This document shows, one piece after another, positions 9,893 to 18,433 of a stretch of 48,248 nucleotides of DNA. Each line of letters begins with the position of its first letter. The stretch's first letter is position 1. The stretch lies in contig NZ_CALPDG010000029.1 in the NCBI RefSeq assembly GCF_943193195.1, forward strand, positions 1 to 48,248, written 5' to 3'. The position numbers were made by a program, and so were the translations under genes. The stretch is from Mediterraneibacter agrestimuris. GTDB lineage: Bacteria; Bacillota; Clostridia; Lachnospirales; Lachnospiraceae. Under the pieces are notes generated by a model. That model was not told the DNA's origin. It worked only from the letters and a program-made list of their open reading frames with translations, and did no database searches.

Positions 9893-10654
9893 TTGGATTT
9901 GCTTTATCCGCCGCGCTGTCCGTTCTGTGGAGAAATAATTACAGAAAACAGGGGAATCAAGAATACTGCAGCGGCACAGAGCAATAAGATGAGATATCGC
10001 AGAGGGACACAGAAGGACAGGCACTGTATTTGTACAGAATGTAACCAGACACTTCCTTATATTGGTGAGCAGCGCTGTATGAAATGTGGAAAACCGGTGC
10101 CAATGGAAGAACAGGAATACTGCACTGACTGTGCAAAGCATAAACTTGCCTTCGAGCAAGGTAGGAGTCTGTGGATCCATACAGGAAGTGTTATGCAGGC
10201 TGTTTATCGCTTTAAATTCCATAACAAACGGTATTATGCCCATATTTTTGCACAGGAGATGGCAGAATACTATGGAGACTGGGTTCAGATGAATAGAATT
10301 GAAACGATTATCCCTGTTCCTCTGCATTTTTCTAAACGAAGAAGCAGAGGATTCAATCAGGCTGAATTGCTGGCAAATGAATTTGGAAAACTGACCGGGC
10401 TTTCAGTGGAGACAAATGCGGTGGTGCGAATTAAAAAGACCAGTCCCCAGAAAAAGCTGAGTCATGAAGAGCGTCAGACAAATCTCAAAGGGGCTTTTGG
10501 GGTACGGACAGACTGGAAACCGGCAAGGACGGTCTTACTTGTAGACGATATTTATACAACAGGAAATACGATACACAGGATTGCAAAAGTCTTGAAAAAA
10601 GCAGGTGTTCAAAAAGTGTTTTTTTTAACCATAAGCATTGGACAAGGACTCTGA
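9893..10654 (+). CDS. comFC: ComF-family phosphoribosyltransferase-like protein
   Basis: A ComFC-type protein, associated with DNA uptake and processing during natural transformation where competence exists. The 253-aa chain has an N-terminal zinc-binding region (CPFC at 9-12, then CTEC, CMKC and CTDC pairs) separated by a basic linker, and a C-terminal PRTase fold ending in the PRPP-loop motif VLLVDDIYTTGNT near 214-226. It begins at TTG, with AGAAAGGA 7 nt upstream and a gap of 8 nt from recD2, implying coupled translation. Whether this organism is competent cannot be told from the window. Confidence 0.88.
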   Translation: MDLLYPPRCPFCGEIITENRGIKNTAAAQSNKMRYRRGTQKDRHCICTECNQTLPYIGEQRCMKCGKPVPMEEQEYCTDCAKHKLAFEQGRSLWIHTGSVMQAVYRFKFHNKRYYAHIFAQEMAEYYGDWVQMNRIETIIPVPLHFSKRRSRGFNQAELLANEFGKLTGLSVETNAVVRIKKTSPQKKLSHEERQTNLKGAFGVRTDWKPARTVLLVDDIYTTGNTIHRIAKVLKKAGVQKVFFLTISIGQGL

Positions 10655-10668
10655 ATATATGTTATACT
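10639..10668 (+). promoter_or_regulatory. candidate promoter for the 10734 gene set
   Basis: TGGACA (10639-10644) and TATACT (10663-10668) are separated by 18 nt, each one base from consensus. The -35 lies inside the end of comFC and transcription would start around 10675. A separate TTGACA at 10681 lacks a correctly spaced -10. Confidence 0.5.
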
Positions 10669-10733
10669 AAAAATGATGGGTTGACATAAGATTAATTCTA
10701 AACAGACCTTGGATACATATTCGGGAGGCAGGT

Positions 10734-11129
10734 ATGTTAGATAAAAGAAGAATCAGATTGATGGCAAGAATGTCTGCATATGAAAAGAACCATATTAAGC
10801 AGGATTTGAAGATTAGTACATATTATAAAAAAGATTATGCAAGTTTGAATACATTGATTACACTTTTGTGGATTACGGTTGGTTATGTGATTGTGGCTGG
10901 TCTGTATGCCCTTTGCAATATGGATGCGATTTTGAAGAATCTGGATTTGAATAAACTGTTTCTTCTGGTAGGAATTGCAGTGGGTGTTTATCTGATGCTG
11001 GTTATTATCTATTGTGTCTGTGCCAGTAGTTTTTATAAGGCGAAGCATAATCATGCGAAGCAGCGCGTAAAGAAGTTTTACAGAGATCTGGCACGTTTGG
11101 AAAAGATGGATATAAAGGAGAACAGGTAG
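10734..11129 (+). CDS. small two-span membrane protein of unknown function
   Basis: 131 aa with an excellent GGAGG before the ATG. The N-terminal 40 residues are basic and hydrophilic, followed by two membrane segments at about 43-62 and 75-100 and a basic, coiled-coil-like C-terminus. Both ends are predicted cytoplasmic by charge. I do not recognise a named family. It precedes another membrane protein by 3 nt and lies upstream of cdaA, an arrangement suggesting a shared role at the membrane. Confidence 0.8.
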   Translation: MLDKRRIRLMARMSAYEKNHIKQDLKISTYYKKDYASLNTLITLLWITVGYVIVAGLYALCNMDAILKNLDLNKLFLLVGIAVGVYLMLVIIYCVCASSFYKAKHNHAKQRVKKFYRDLARLEKMDIKENR

Positions 11130-11132
11130 GTT

Positions 11133-12215
11133 ATGAGCACATTACTTAGTATACGAGAGCAGTTGAAAGAGATTTATGCAAAGTATTCGTTTTATATTAC
11201 GCTTAGTATGCGGTTTGCGCTGGGAGTGCTGATATTCGGATTGATTAATTATAATGTGGGGTTCATGAAGGCGGCATCTTCTGTCGTAGTTACAATCGGG
11301 CTTTCAGTTGTCTGCGCATTTCTTCCTTTGATTGTTATGGTACTGGGGGCAACAGGTTTGATACTGATGCATTTGTATGTATTGTCTTTGCCGATTACGT
11401 TGGTTGCCGCATTGTTTTTTATTTTGATGTATATCTTTTATTTTCGTTTTTCTTCAAAGAAGGCTTGGCTTGTATTGTTAACAGCGGCAGGCTTTTCTTT
11501 GCAGATGCCGCTTGTGGTTCCGGTTGCGATTGGACTTCTTGGAAGTCCAGTATGCCTTGTACCAGCAGTATGCGGAACATTTACATATTATATGCTTCAC
11601 TTTGTTAAAATATCGGCAAGTTCTTTTAAAGGAGAAGGAGGCGGTGTAGAAGCACTGGTAGATGGAGTGATGACATTTACGAAGCAGTCTCTGATGAATA
11701 AAGAGATGTGGATTATGGTTGCAGCTGTTGTTTTATGTGTACTTGTTGTATATGGTATCAAATCCAGAGGTATTGATCATTCCTGGAAAATTGCAACGGG
11801 AGCAGGAGCTGTAACAGCGATTGTTATCGCAGTGGCAGGAAATGTTGCATTGGGACTTCACATTTCCTATTATTCATTGTTCATCAGCGGAATTGCGGCT
11901 ATCGTTGTGGGATTGTTGTTAGAGATTTTATTTCTGTCAGTGGATTATCTGCGTACAGAACATTTGGAGTTTGAAGATGACGAGTATCATTATTATGTAA
12001 AGGCAGTTCCTAAAATAGGTGTGACTGTTCCGGAAAAGAGTGTGAAGCATATCAATGAGCGTCAGGATAGTGAAGAAAGGGAAGAGTTTTCCGGGAGAAG
12101 AACAGGTGTGGGAAGAAAAAGGGAAAATAATTCAATAGAGCATACAGAGGAGCTTTTGCTGACAAGAAGTCTGAATAAAGAACTGGGGCTGGACGAAAGA
12201 CCAAAAGATAAATAA
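11133..12215 (+). CDS. polytopic membrane protein with charged C-terminal tail, unknown function
   Basis: 360 aa. Hydrophobic segments are packed between about residues 25 and 150, with more at about 190-270, giving roughly eight spans. After the last span comes a soluble tail of about 80 residues that starts with an acidic, Tyr-rich patch (EFEDDEYHYYVKAVPK) and continues with mixed-charge sequence. No catalytic motif is evident. The start lies 3 nt after the preceding stop with GGAG upstream, so the two are cotranscribed. cdaA begins 92 nt later with no terminator between. A role in envelope homeostasis alongside c-di-AMP signalling is a guess from position only. Confidence 0.8.
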   Translation: MSTLLSIREQLKEIYAKYSFYITLSMRFALGVLIFGLINYNVGFMKAASSVVVTIGLSVVCAFLPLIVMVLGATGLILMHLYVLSLPITLVAALFFILMYIFYFRFSSKKAWLVLLTAAGFSLQMPLVVPVAIGLLGSPVCLVPAVCGTFTYYMLHFVKISASSFKGEGGGVEALVDGVMTFTKQSLMNKEMWIMVAAVVLCVLVVYGIKSRGIDHSWKIATGAGAVTAIVIAVAGNVALGLHISYYSLFISGIAAIVVGLLLEILFLSVDYLRTEHLEFEDDEYHYYVKAVPKIGVTVPEKSVKHINERQDSEEREEFSGRRTGVGRKRENNSIEHTEELLLTRSLNKELGLDERPKDK

Positions 12216-12307
12216 TAAAGAATTATAGAGAGACACAGCTAGATAGAATAAGCAAATATTGAAGAGGACAAAATAAATTATTAGAAGAGAAGAACGGAGG
12301 TGGAAAG

Positions 12308-13183
12308 ATGCAGTTATGGATTCAGAATTTTATGAACAAATATATCGGTGACTGGTACTTTCCGGCTATTCGTTTAACCGATATTCTGGAAATATTGATT
12401 ATTACGGTTATCGTATATGAGATTATGCTCTGGATTAAAAATACAAAGGCATGGATGTTGCTGCGGGGAATGCTGACTTTGGCAGCATTTATTCTGTTTG
12501 CAGCAATTTTTCGGATGCATACCATTCTCTATCTGGCAGAAGCAGCAATTAATGTACTGGCTGTCGCAGCAGTTGTAGTATTCCAACCGGAACTGCGTCG
12601 TGCACTGGAGAAGCTGGGAGAGAAAAATCTATTCAGTTCATTTTCTTTATTTGATAAGAATAAAGAGAATCAGAGATTTTCTGATTATACAATAGAAGGC
12701 ATTGTAAGAGCCAGCTTTGATATGGGAAGTGTGAAGACAGGCGCATTAATCGTAGTAGAACAGGCGATTCATCTGACTGAGTATGAAATGACCGGAATCG
12801 AACTGGACTGTAAAGTTTCCCGGCAGGTTCTGATTAATATATTTGAACATAATACGCCGCTCCATGACGGGGCTATTATCATACGCGGGAACAGGATTAC
12901 ATCTGCTACCTGCTATTTGCCGTTATCGGATAATATGCAGATCAGTAAAGATCTTGGAACAAGACACCGGGCTGCGCTTGGTATCAGTGAAGTTAGTGAT
13001 GCACTTGTGATCGCAGTGTCCGAAGAGACGGGAAAAGTATCTGTTGCAATGGGCGGGCAGCTTGTGCGCGGAGTTACGGCAGAATATCTTGAGACAAGGC
13101 TGTCTCAGATACAGTACCGGATGCCGGATACAAGGAAGCGGTTTAGTCTGCGGAAAGGACGGCATAAAGATGAAGAAAACTAA
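12308..13183 (+). CDS. cdaA: membrane diadenylate cyclase CdaA
   Basis: Condenses two ATP into cyclic di-AMP, a second messenger controlling potassium, osmolyte and cell-wall balance. The 291-aa protein has three N-terminal membrane segments within residues 15-95 and a cytoplasmic DAC (DisA_N) domain. The catalytic HDGAIII is near 185 and the ATP-binding TRHRAALG near 218. The ATG has GGAGGTGG upstream. The 14-nt overlap with the following YbbR-domain gene reproduces the conserved cdaA-cdaR pairing. The glmM gene that often completes this trio is not present here. Confidence 0.96.
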   Translation: MQLWIQNFMNKYIGDWYFPAIRLTDILEILIITVIVYEIMLWIKNTKAWMLLRGMLTLAAFILFAAIFRMHTILYLAEAAINVLAVAAVVVFQPELRRALEKLGEKNLFSSFSLFDKNKENQRFSDYTIEGIVRASFDMGSVKTGALIVVEQAIHLTEYEMTGIELDCKVSRQVLINIFEHNTPLHDGAIIIRGNRITSATCYLPLSDNMQISKDLGTRHRAALGISEVSDALVIAVSEETGKVSVAMGGQLVRGVTAEYLETRLSQIQYRMPDTRKRFSLRKGRHKDEEN

Positions 13184-14462
13184 TTTGCATAAGTTTTCCA
13201 GCAATCTTGGACTTAAAATCATTGCTCTTGTATTTTCTGCGATACTCTGGCTTGCGGTTGGATTTATTGACGACCCGGTTAAGAGCGAAGCATTCAGTAA
13301 CATTCCGTTTACACTCAAGAATGAAGAAATTATTACGAATGACGGTAAAAAGTTTAAGATTATGGATGACATTGACTCTGTGCGTGTAGTTGTCCGTGCA
13401 CCCCGTTCTATTCTGAACAACATTAATAGAAGAGATATCACAGCAGTTGTAGATCTGAGACAGCGGGATTCCAATACCGGGGTAGTCCCGATTAAAGCAG
13501 TAGTGTCTGGCTATGAGGAGAGTCTGAAGATAACAACAGAAACTAACCCGAATAATATTTTGATTAAGGTGGAGAATGAGGCGAGCAAGAGTTTTCCGAT
13601 TTCTGTTATGACTGAGAATAATCCAAGGGATGGGTATGAACTGGGAGAAATGAAGGTTAATCCCGAACGGGTTGAAATCAGCGGTTCCGAAAGTACCATA
13701 GAGGATATCCAGAAAGTTGTTGCGAAAATAGATGTAATTGGTATATCAGAGGATTGTGAGATTAAGGCAAGTCTGCATATTTTTGATGGAAATGGCAATG
13801 AGATGGATCAGAATGGCTTACAGATGAATCTTGGAGACAAGGGTGTCAGTGTCAATGTGCAGATTCTGCCGAGTAAAAAAGTGAAGCTGGAGTTTGAGGT
13901 ATCAGGCAATCCTGCGGAAGGTTATTATTATACAGGACTGAGCAGTGTGCCGGAGACGATTAAGGTATATGGTACAAAGGAGGCGCTGAAAGGACTGGAT
14001 TCTATTAAAATACCTGCAAAGGTAATTGATATCAGCGGCGTAGATTCAAAGAGGGAATATACGATTGATATTTCACCATATCTTCCAGAAGGTGTGGCGC
14101 TGACAGATGAGACTGCCAATAATGTGATTGTTACAGTTATGGTAGAGAAAGATGGAACCAGAACATTCCTGCTTCAGGTAGGCTCGATCAGGATTAATAA
14201 TCTTGCTGAAAATCTCAGTGCGACAATGGAAGTAAGCGGAGACCTGGAAGTATATTTTACAGGAAAAGAAGAGCTTCTGGAGAAACTGGACATCAAAAAT
14301 GCGGCTTCTATTGATCTGCGTGATTATACAGAACCTGGGACTTATGAAGTTCCGGTCTATATAGCAGTAGATTCCGATGTTGTTTTGATGAATAATCCAG
14401 TAGTTACGGTTACTCTGGCACAAAAGGCAGAGGAAAATGAATCAACCGGGACAACAGAGTAA
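13170..14462 (+). CDS. cdaR: YbbR-domain regulator CdaR
   Basis: Extracytoplasmic partner that modulates CdaA. The open frame extends upstream to 13044 inside cdaA, but the ATG at 13170 (MKKTNLHKFSSNLGLK) is the natural start: it has an AGGA-type site upstream and places a single membrane anchor at about residues 14-32. The remaining 400 residues are beta-rich YbbR repeats, about four by eye, facing outward, ending in a short acidic tail. 430 aa is usual for Clostridia. It overlaps cdaA by 14 nt and precedes an HPr-like gene by 21 nt. Confidence 0.92.
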   Translation: MKKTNLHKFSSNLGLKIIALVFSAILWLAVGFIDDPVKSEAFSNIPFTLKNEEIITNDGKKFKIMDDIDSVRVVVRAPRSILNNINRRDITAVVDLRQRDSNTGVVPIKAVVSGYEESLKITTETNPNNILIKVENEASKSFPISVMTENNPRDGYELGEMKVNPERVEISGSESTIEDIQKVVAKIDVIGISEDCEIKASLHIFDGNGNEMDQNGLQMNLGDKGVSVNVQILPSKKVKLEFEVSGNPAEGYYYTGLSSVPETIKVYGTKEALKGLDSIKIPAKVIDISGVDSKREYTIDISPYLPEGVALTDETANNVIVTVMVEKDGTRTFLLQVGSIRINNLAENLSATMEVSGDLEVYFTGKEELLEKLDIKNAASIDLRDYTEPGTYEVPVYIAVDSDVVLMNNPVVTVTLAQKAEENESTGTTE

Positions 14463-14483
14463 TAAGATAGGAGGGATTCCCCG

Positions 14484-14759
14484 ATGGTAAGACAAGAGGT
14501 TATAATTAAAAATCCGACGGGGCTGCACTTAAGACCGGCCGGACTCTTTTGTAAGACTGCAATACAGTTTGAGTGCAAAATTACCATAGAAAGGAAAAAT
14601 CAGGGAGAGGAAATTTATGCCAATGCGAAAAGTGTTTTGAGTGTTCTTGGTTCATGTATCAAAAGTGGTGATGAGATTACCATTGCCTGTGAAGGAAAGG
14701 ACGAGGAAGACGCATTGAAAGCTATGGTTCAGATTGTAGAAGACGGACTTGGAGAATAG
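14484..14759 (+). CDS. HPr-family phosphocarrier protein
   Basis: 91 aa, HPr fold. The phosphorylatable histidine is at His15 in the motif GLHLRPAG, so it can in principle accept phosphate from PTS Enzyme I. A Ser at position 50 within AKSVLSVLG lies where HPr carries its regulatory serine, although the surrounding sequence differs from canonical HPr. AGGAGGG precedes the ATG. No other PTS gene is present in the window. It could be the main HPr or a specialised paralogue; the neighbourhood (cdaR upstream, nucleotidyltransferase downstream) leans to the latter. Confidence 0.88.
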   Translation: MVRQEVIIKNPTGLHLRPAGLFCKTAIQFECKITIERKNQGEEIYANAKSVLSVLGSCIKSGDEITIACEGKDEEDALKAMVQIVEDGLGE

Positions 14760-14801
14760 TCAGAAAATCAGATATGCAAGAGTAAAAAGGAGAAAATACA
14801 C

Positions 14802-15716
14802 ATGAATAAAGCAACGTTAGTCATTATGGCAGCGGGAATTGGAAGCCGTTTCGGCGGAGGAATCAAACAGTTGGAGCCGATAGGACCAAATGGCGAGATT
14901 ATTATGGATTATTCGATTTATGATGCAATGGAGGCAGGATTTGATAAAGTTGTTTTTGTTATCCGAAAAGATTTGGAGAAGGATTTCAAAGAAGTGATAG
15001 GCGATCGGATTGAAAAAGTTGTAGATACGGCGTATGCATACCAGGAAACATCAGATATTCCATCACACTATGCAGAACAGTACAAAGAACGCACAAAGCC
15101 ATGGGGAACCGGACAGGCAATCCTGTGTTGTAAAGAAGTAGTAGATTCTCCGTTTCTTGTAATCAATGCTGACGACTATTATGGAAAACAGGCATATGTA
15201 GAAGCATTCCATTATCTGACAGAGAAAAAGAAATCTGACAAGATGGAAATATGTATGGTGGGATTTGTCCTGAAGAATACATTGAGTGAGAACGGCAGCG
15301 TGACAAGAGGGATCTGCCATGTGGATGGGAATAGAATGCTGACGGATATCGTAGAGACGCAAGGAGTTGAAAAGAGTAATAACGGAGCAGTCATCCGCAG
15401 TGAAACGGGAGAAAGAGCTGTAGACGCAAATTCAGTTGTTTCCATGAATATGTGGGGACTTTATCCGGAATTCTTTCAAATTCTGAAGAGTGGATTCGAT
15501 ATATTTCTTTCCAATATTGAAGAAGGCAATTTGAAAGCAGAATATCTTTTGCCTACCATTATCGGCGGTCTTCTGGAGGAAGATAAGATAGCAGTCAAAG
15601 TACTGGAGTCAAATGATAAGTGGTTTGGAGTGACCTACAAAGAAGATAAGGACAGTGTGGTTGCATCCGTCAGGGCGCTTGTGGATGCAGGAATGTATCC
15701 GGAGAAGTTATTCTGA
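14802..15716 (+). CDS. sugar-phosphate nucleotidyltransferase-like protein
   Basis: 304 aa, GT-A-like nucleotidyltransferase fold. The N-terminal nucleotide-binding loop AAGIGSRFGGG is at about 9-19, with the K/Q-rich follow-on IKQLEPIGP, and the metal-binding NADDYYG is near 120. Such enzymes join a sugar 1-phosphate to an NTP. The exact sugar cannot be read from sequence. It starts 42 nt after the HPr-like gene with AAGGAG upstream and ends just before a bidirectional terminator, so it closes the operon. Supplying an activated sugar to the glycan genes immediately downstream is plausible but unproven. Confidence 0.82.
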   Translation: MNKATLVIMAAGIGSRFGGGIKQLEPIGPNGEIIMDYSIYDAMEAGFDKVVFVIRKDLEKDFKEVIGDRIEKVVDTAYAYQETSDIPSHYAEQYKERTKPWGTGQAILCCKEVVDSPFLVINADDYYGKQAYVEAFHYLTEKKKSDKMEICMVGFVLKNTLSENGSVTRGICHVDGNRMLTDIVETQGVEKSNNGAVIRSETGERAVDANSVVSMNMWGLYPEFFQILKSGFDIFLSNIEEGNLKAEYLLPTIIGGLLEEDKIAVKVLESNDKWFGVTYKEDKDSVVASVRALVDAGMYPEKLF

Positions 15717-15754
15717 AGGAGATTTTAATATATATCTAAATTAGGAACGAGTAT

Positions 15755-15807
15755 AAAAAAGACCCCGGGTGTTTGATTATGGAGATGGATACCCAGAGGT
15801 CTTTTTT
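15755..15807. terminator. bidirectional terminator between convergent genes
   Basis: AAAAAAGACC (15755-15764) pairs with GGTCTTTTTT at about 15798-15807, with an inner GGGT/ACCC pair inside the loop. It ends the plus-strand nucleotidyltransferase gene and the minus-strand glycosyltransferase gene. Confidence 0.85.
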
Positions 15808-15819
15808 AATGACGACTGC

Positions 15820-16782
15820 TCAATAAAACCGGCTTATTACATAAGAGAATGTATATCTGATTAATTGCAGTTCGATAAGAATATAATGCGGAAGATTCTG
15901 TATGCGGAAGGGGACTTTTCGGCATTCTCTGCATCGCCTTAACCCTTCTTTCAAGCCGGAGACATATTCTTGTCCAAATCCTTTTTTATAGAAGAAAACC
16001 GTTTTGACAAGAAAGCCAAGCAGCAGAGGGAATGCATTTATCAGCAGCAGTAATGGAGGCATATTCTTATAAAGCAGCCAAATATTGTTACGTGCAGAAA
16101 GTTTCACTTTGAATGTATTGTACTTGGATCCGCTTGTTCCGCTGCCTACATGCTGAACGAGAGCAGTCGGACAGTATGTGTTTTTATAACCTAGGATTCT
16201 GGCGCGGAAACCGATATCAATATCTTCAAGATATGCAAAGTGGAGTTCATCAAAATATCCGATTTTTTCAAATACACTGCGCTTATAGATGGCTGCGCCG
16301 GCACAGGCGGAAAATACAGAATCTGGTTTGGTATACTGTTTGACAGATTTATTGCTGCCGCGGCAGATGCCCCATCCTAAAATCGTGAAAATATCTCCGG
16401 CGCTGTCGATCAGAGACGGTTTGTACATCTGAATCATCTTACTGCTGACAGAAAAGATATGAGGAGATGCTTCGATGGCGCAGATCATTTCTTCAACGTA
16501 GTGTTCGTCAACGATGGTATCATTGTTTAACAGGATAACATAAGGTGTTTTGGCACGGCGGATTCCCACATTTACAGCAGTGCTGAATCCATAATTTTCT
16601 TTTAATGCAATCAGCTCAATTTCTGGATAGGTTTCTTTCATGTATTCGATTGTTCCGTCGGTGGAATGGTTATCTACTACCAGAATCTGAAAGTCTTTAT
16701 TCGTCTGACTTTCAAGAGACTCCAGACAAGGTTTCATAAAATGTTTTCCATTATAATTAGGAATAATAATTGTTACTTTCAT
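15820..16782 (-). CDS. GT2 family glycosyltransferase, rhamnosyltransferase-like
   Basis: 320 aa when started at the ATG at 16782 (MKVTIIIPNYNG), which has GAGGG upstream. A longer frame opens at 16857 but begins inside the -35 of a very good minus-strand promoter, so it is excluded. The GT-A domain shows the nucleotide-binding IIIPNYNG, VVDNHSTDGT, a DxD-like LLNNDTIV, and the acceptor-side LEDIDIGFRARILGY with the catalytic D. Those last motifs resemble dTDP-rhamnosyl transferases of the WbbL/RfbF type. The last 60 residues contain hydrophobic segments likely to hold it to the membrane. It is the only minus-strand gene of the glycan region. Confidence 0.88.
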   Translation of the reverse strand: MKVTIIIPNYNGKHFMKPCLESLESQTNKDFQILVVDNHSTDGTIEYMKETYPEIELIALKENYGFSTAVNVGIRRAKTPYVILLNNDTIVDEHYVEEMICAIEASPHIFSVSSKMIQMYKPSLIDSAGDIFTILGWGICRGSNKSVKQYTKPDSVFSACAGAAIYKRSVFEKIGYFDELHFAYLEDIDIGFRARILGYKNTYCPTALVQHVGSGTSGSKYNTFKVKLSARNNIWLLYKNMPPLLLLINAFPLLLGFLVKTVFFYKKGFGQEYVSGLKEGLRRCRECRKVPFRIQNLPHYILIELQLIRYTFSYVISRFY

Positions 16783-16828
16783 AGTGCCCTCATTTCTATT
16801 TTGAGTTTCATTCATTCTGTTTGCATAT

Positions 16829-16857
16829 AGTATATCAAATATAAATGAATATTTCAA
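16829..16857 (-). promoter_or_regulatory. promoter of the minus-strand glycosyltransferase
   Basis: On the minus strand, TTGAAA (16857-16852), a 17-nt spacer and TATACT (16834-16829), preceded by an extended -10 TGA. Transcription would start near 16822, which fixes the gene start at 16782. Confidence 0.7.
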
Positions 16858-16869
16858 AAAAATTTAAAA

Positions 16870-16886
16870 TGTTACAAAAATATTAC
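16870..16886 (+). promoter_or_regulatory. direct repeat TGTTAC-N5-TATTAC, WalR-box-like
   Basis: Two hexamers 11 nt apart, TGTTAC at 16870-16875 and TATTAC at 16881-16886, in the divergent region. The pattern is one base from the WalR (YycF) consensus TGTWAH-N5-TGTWAH. A similar 11-nt-period repeat lies upstream of the LCP gene at 22687. Binding by any regulator is inferred. Confidence 0.35.
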
Positions 16887-16941
16887 TTAAAAATATATGT
16901 CTTTTGTATTTCTAGTTGAGATTTTGAATGAAATATAGTAT

Positions 16942-16947
16942 TATAAT
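16942..16947 (+). promoter_or_regulatory. candidate -10 for the glycan region
   Basis: A perfect TATAAT 40 nt before the first plus-strand glycan gene. The nearest -35 candidate, TTGAGA at 16916-16921, is 20 nt away, which is long, so an activator may be needed. Confidence 0.45.
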
Positions 16948-16987
16948 ACGGAAAATAAAGGTGGAATATAAAGGAAGATGTTTATAA

Positions 16988-18391
16988 ATGATAAAGAAAA
17001 ATCAAAAAATGCTGAACCGGATTCAAGTGCTGTTAGATGCATTTGTACTTGTTTTGGCTTATTTTCTGTCCTGGTATCTCCGATTTGAAAGTGGACTCTT
17101 TGTGTTGGATGAATGGTATTACTCCCGTGGGGAATATATGCGTCTGCTCATACTGATTATACCTGAGTATTTGATTTTGTATTACCTGTTTCATTTGTAT
17201 GTACCGAAACGAGTTCTTGGAAGACGTTTAGAAGCATGGCGTGTTGTTCAGGCCAATGTGATTGGTGTTATGGTTTTGATACTGTTTTTGTATCTGACAA
17301 AAAAGTCAGATATATCCAGACAGATGCTATTTATCTTTTTATGTGTTAATATATTTCTGGAAGTACTGGAACGTAATGTTCTGCGTATGATACTGAGGAA
17401 CATCCGTAGAAATGGATATAATCAAAAGCATATGATTCTGGTAGGCTACAGCCGTGCGGCAGAGCAGTATATCGACCGTATTAAAGCCAATCCGGAGTGG
17501 GGCTATAATGTAAGGGGGATTTTGGATGATAATCATCCGGCAGGAACTGAATATAAAGGAATCAAAATCATCGGCACAATTGAAAACCTGCTGACAATCT
17601 TACCTCAGAACCGATTAGATGAGATTGCGATTACACTTGGGCTGAATGAATACTATCGGCTGGAAGAAATTGTGTCTATGTGTGAGAAATCTGGAATACA
17701 CACGAAGTTTATACCAGATTATAATAATATCATCCCCACGAAGCCGTATACAGAGGATATACAAGGGCTTCCGGTAGTTAATATCCGGCATGTTCCATTG
17801 ATGGATACGCTGAACCGGATGCTAAAAAGAAGCATTGATATTTTCGGCGCATTGTTAGCAATTGTTTTGTTTTCACCGGTGATGCTGTTTGTTGTTATAA
17901 TTTTGAAATTGACGGACTCAGGGCCGGTTGTGTTTAAACAGGAAAGGATTGGCTGGAAGAACAAGCCGTTCTATATGTACAAGTTTCGTTCTATGATTGT
18001 TCAGCAAGAGTGTGACGAGGAGAAAGAATGGACGAAAAAGAACGATCCGAGGGTGACGCCTTTCGGCAGGTTTATGCGTGGGACAAGCATTGATGAACTG
18101 CCGCAGTTTTTTAACGTGTTAAAGGGCGATATGAGTCTTGTTGGTCCGAGACCGGAACGGCCGCAGTTTGTAGAGAGCTTTAAAGAAGAGATCCCAAGAT
18201 ACATGGTCAAGCATCAGGTACGTCCGGGAATTACCGGGTGGGCGCAGGTCAATGGATACAGGGGCGATACTTCGATTAAGAAAAGGATTGAGTACGATCT
18301 GTATTACATTGAAAACTGGACACCGGGATTTGATTTTAAAATTATCTTTTTGACATTCTTTAAAGGGTTCATTAATAAAAATGCATATTGA
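16988..18391 (+). CDS. polytopic polyprenyl-phosphate sugar-1-phosphate transferase (WbaP/CpsE type)
   Basis: Starts a lipid-linked glycan by moving a hexose 1-phosphate from its UDP-sugar onto undecaprenyl phosphate at the inner membrane face. 467 aa. Four N-terminal membrane spans lie at about 12-120, followed by a Rossmann-like CoA-binding-type domain (about 140-250) and a re-entrant helix at about 278-304. The catalytic PGT domain shows FKQERIGWKNKPF, then DELPQFFNVLKGDMSLVGPRPE, and finally the WAQVNGYRG region. The motifs suit glucose- or galactose-1-phosphate transfer. First plus-strand gene of the glycan region, followed 42 nt later by a rhamnosyltransferase-like gene. Two more PGTs lie at 27620 and 36901. 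Confidence 0.92.
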   Translation: MIKKNQKMLNRIQVLLDAFVLVLAYFLSWYLRFESGLFVLDEWYYSRGEYMRLLILIIPEYLILYYLFHLYVPKRVLGRRLEAWRVVQANVIGVMVLILFLYLTKKSDISRQMLFIFLCVNIFLEVLERNVLRMILRNIRRNGYNQKHMILVGYSRAAEQYIDRIKANPEWGYNVRGILDDNHPAGTEYKGIKIIGTIENLLTILPQNRLDEIAITLGLNEYYRLEEIVSMCEKSGIHTKFIPDYNNIIPTKPYTEDIQGLPVVNIRHVPLMDTLNRMLKRSIDIFGALLAIVLFSPVMLFVVIILKLTDSGPVVFKQERIGWKNKPFYMYKFRSMIVQQECDEEKEWTKKNDPRVTPFGRFMRGTSIDELPQFFNVLKGDMSLVGPRPERPQFVESFKEEIPRYMVKHQVRPGITGWAQVNGYRGDTSIKKRIEYDLYYIENWTPGFDFKIIFLTFFKGFINKNAY

Positions 18392-18433
18392 TTAAAGAAG
18401 ATAAAGCTTTGAAAAGAGACAGAAAGGGAGCAG

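Noticed and set aside
13044-13169. Upstream extension of the cdaR frame
   Set aside because: It lies within cdaA coding sequence and would place 42 hydrophilic residues before the membrane anchor; the ATG at 13170 has a proper site.
16783-16857. Longer N-terminus for the minus-strand glycosyltransferase
   Set aside because: It would begin inside the -35 of a well-formed minus-strand promoter, upstream of the predicted transcription start.
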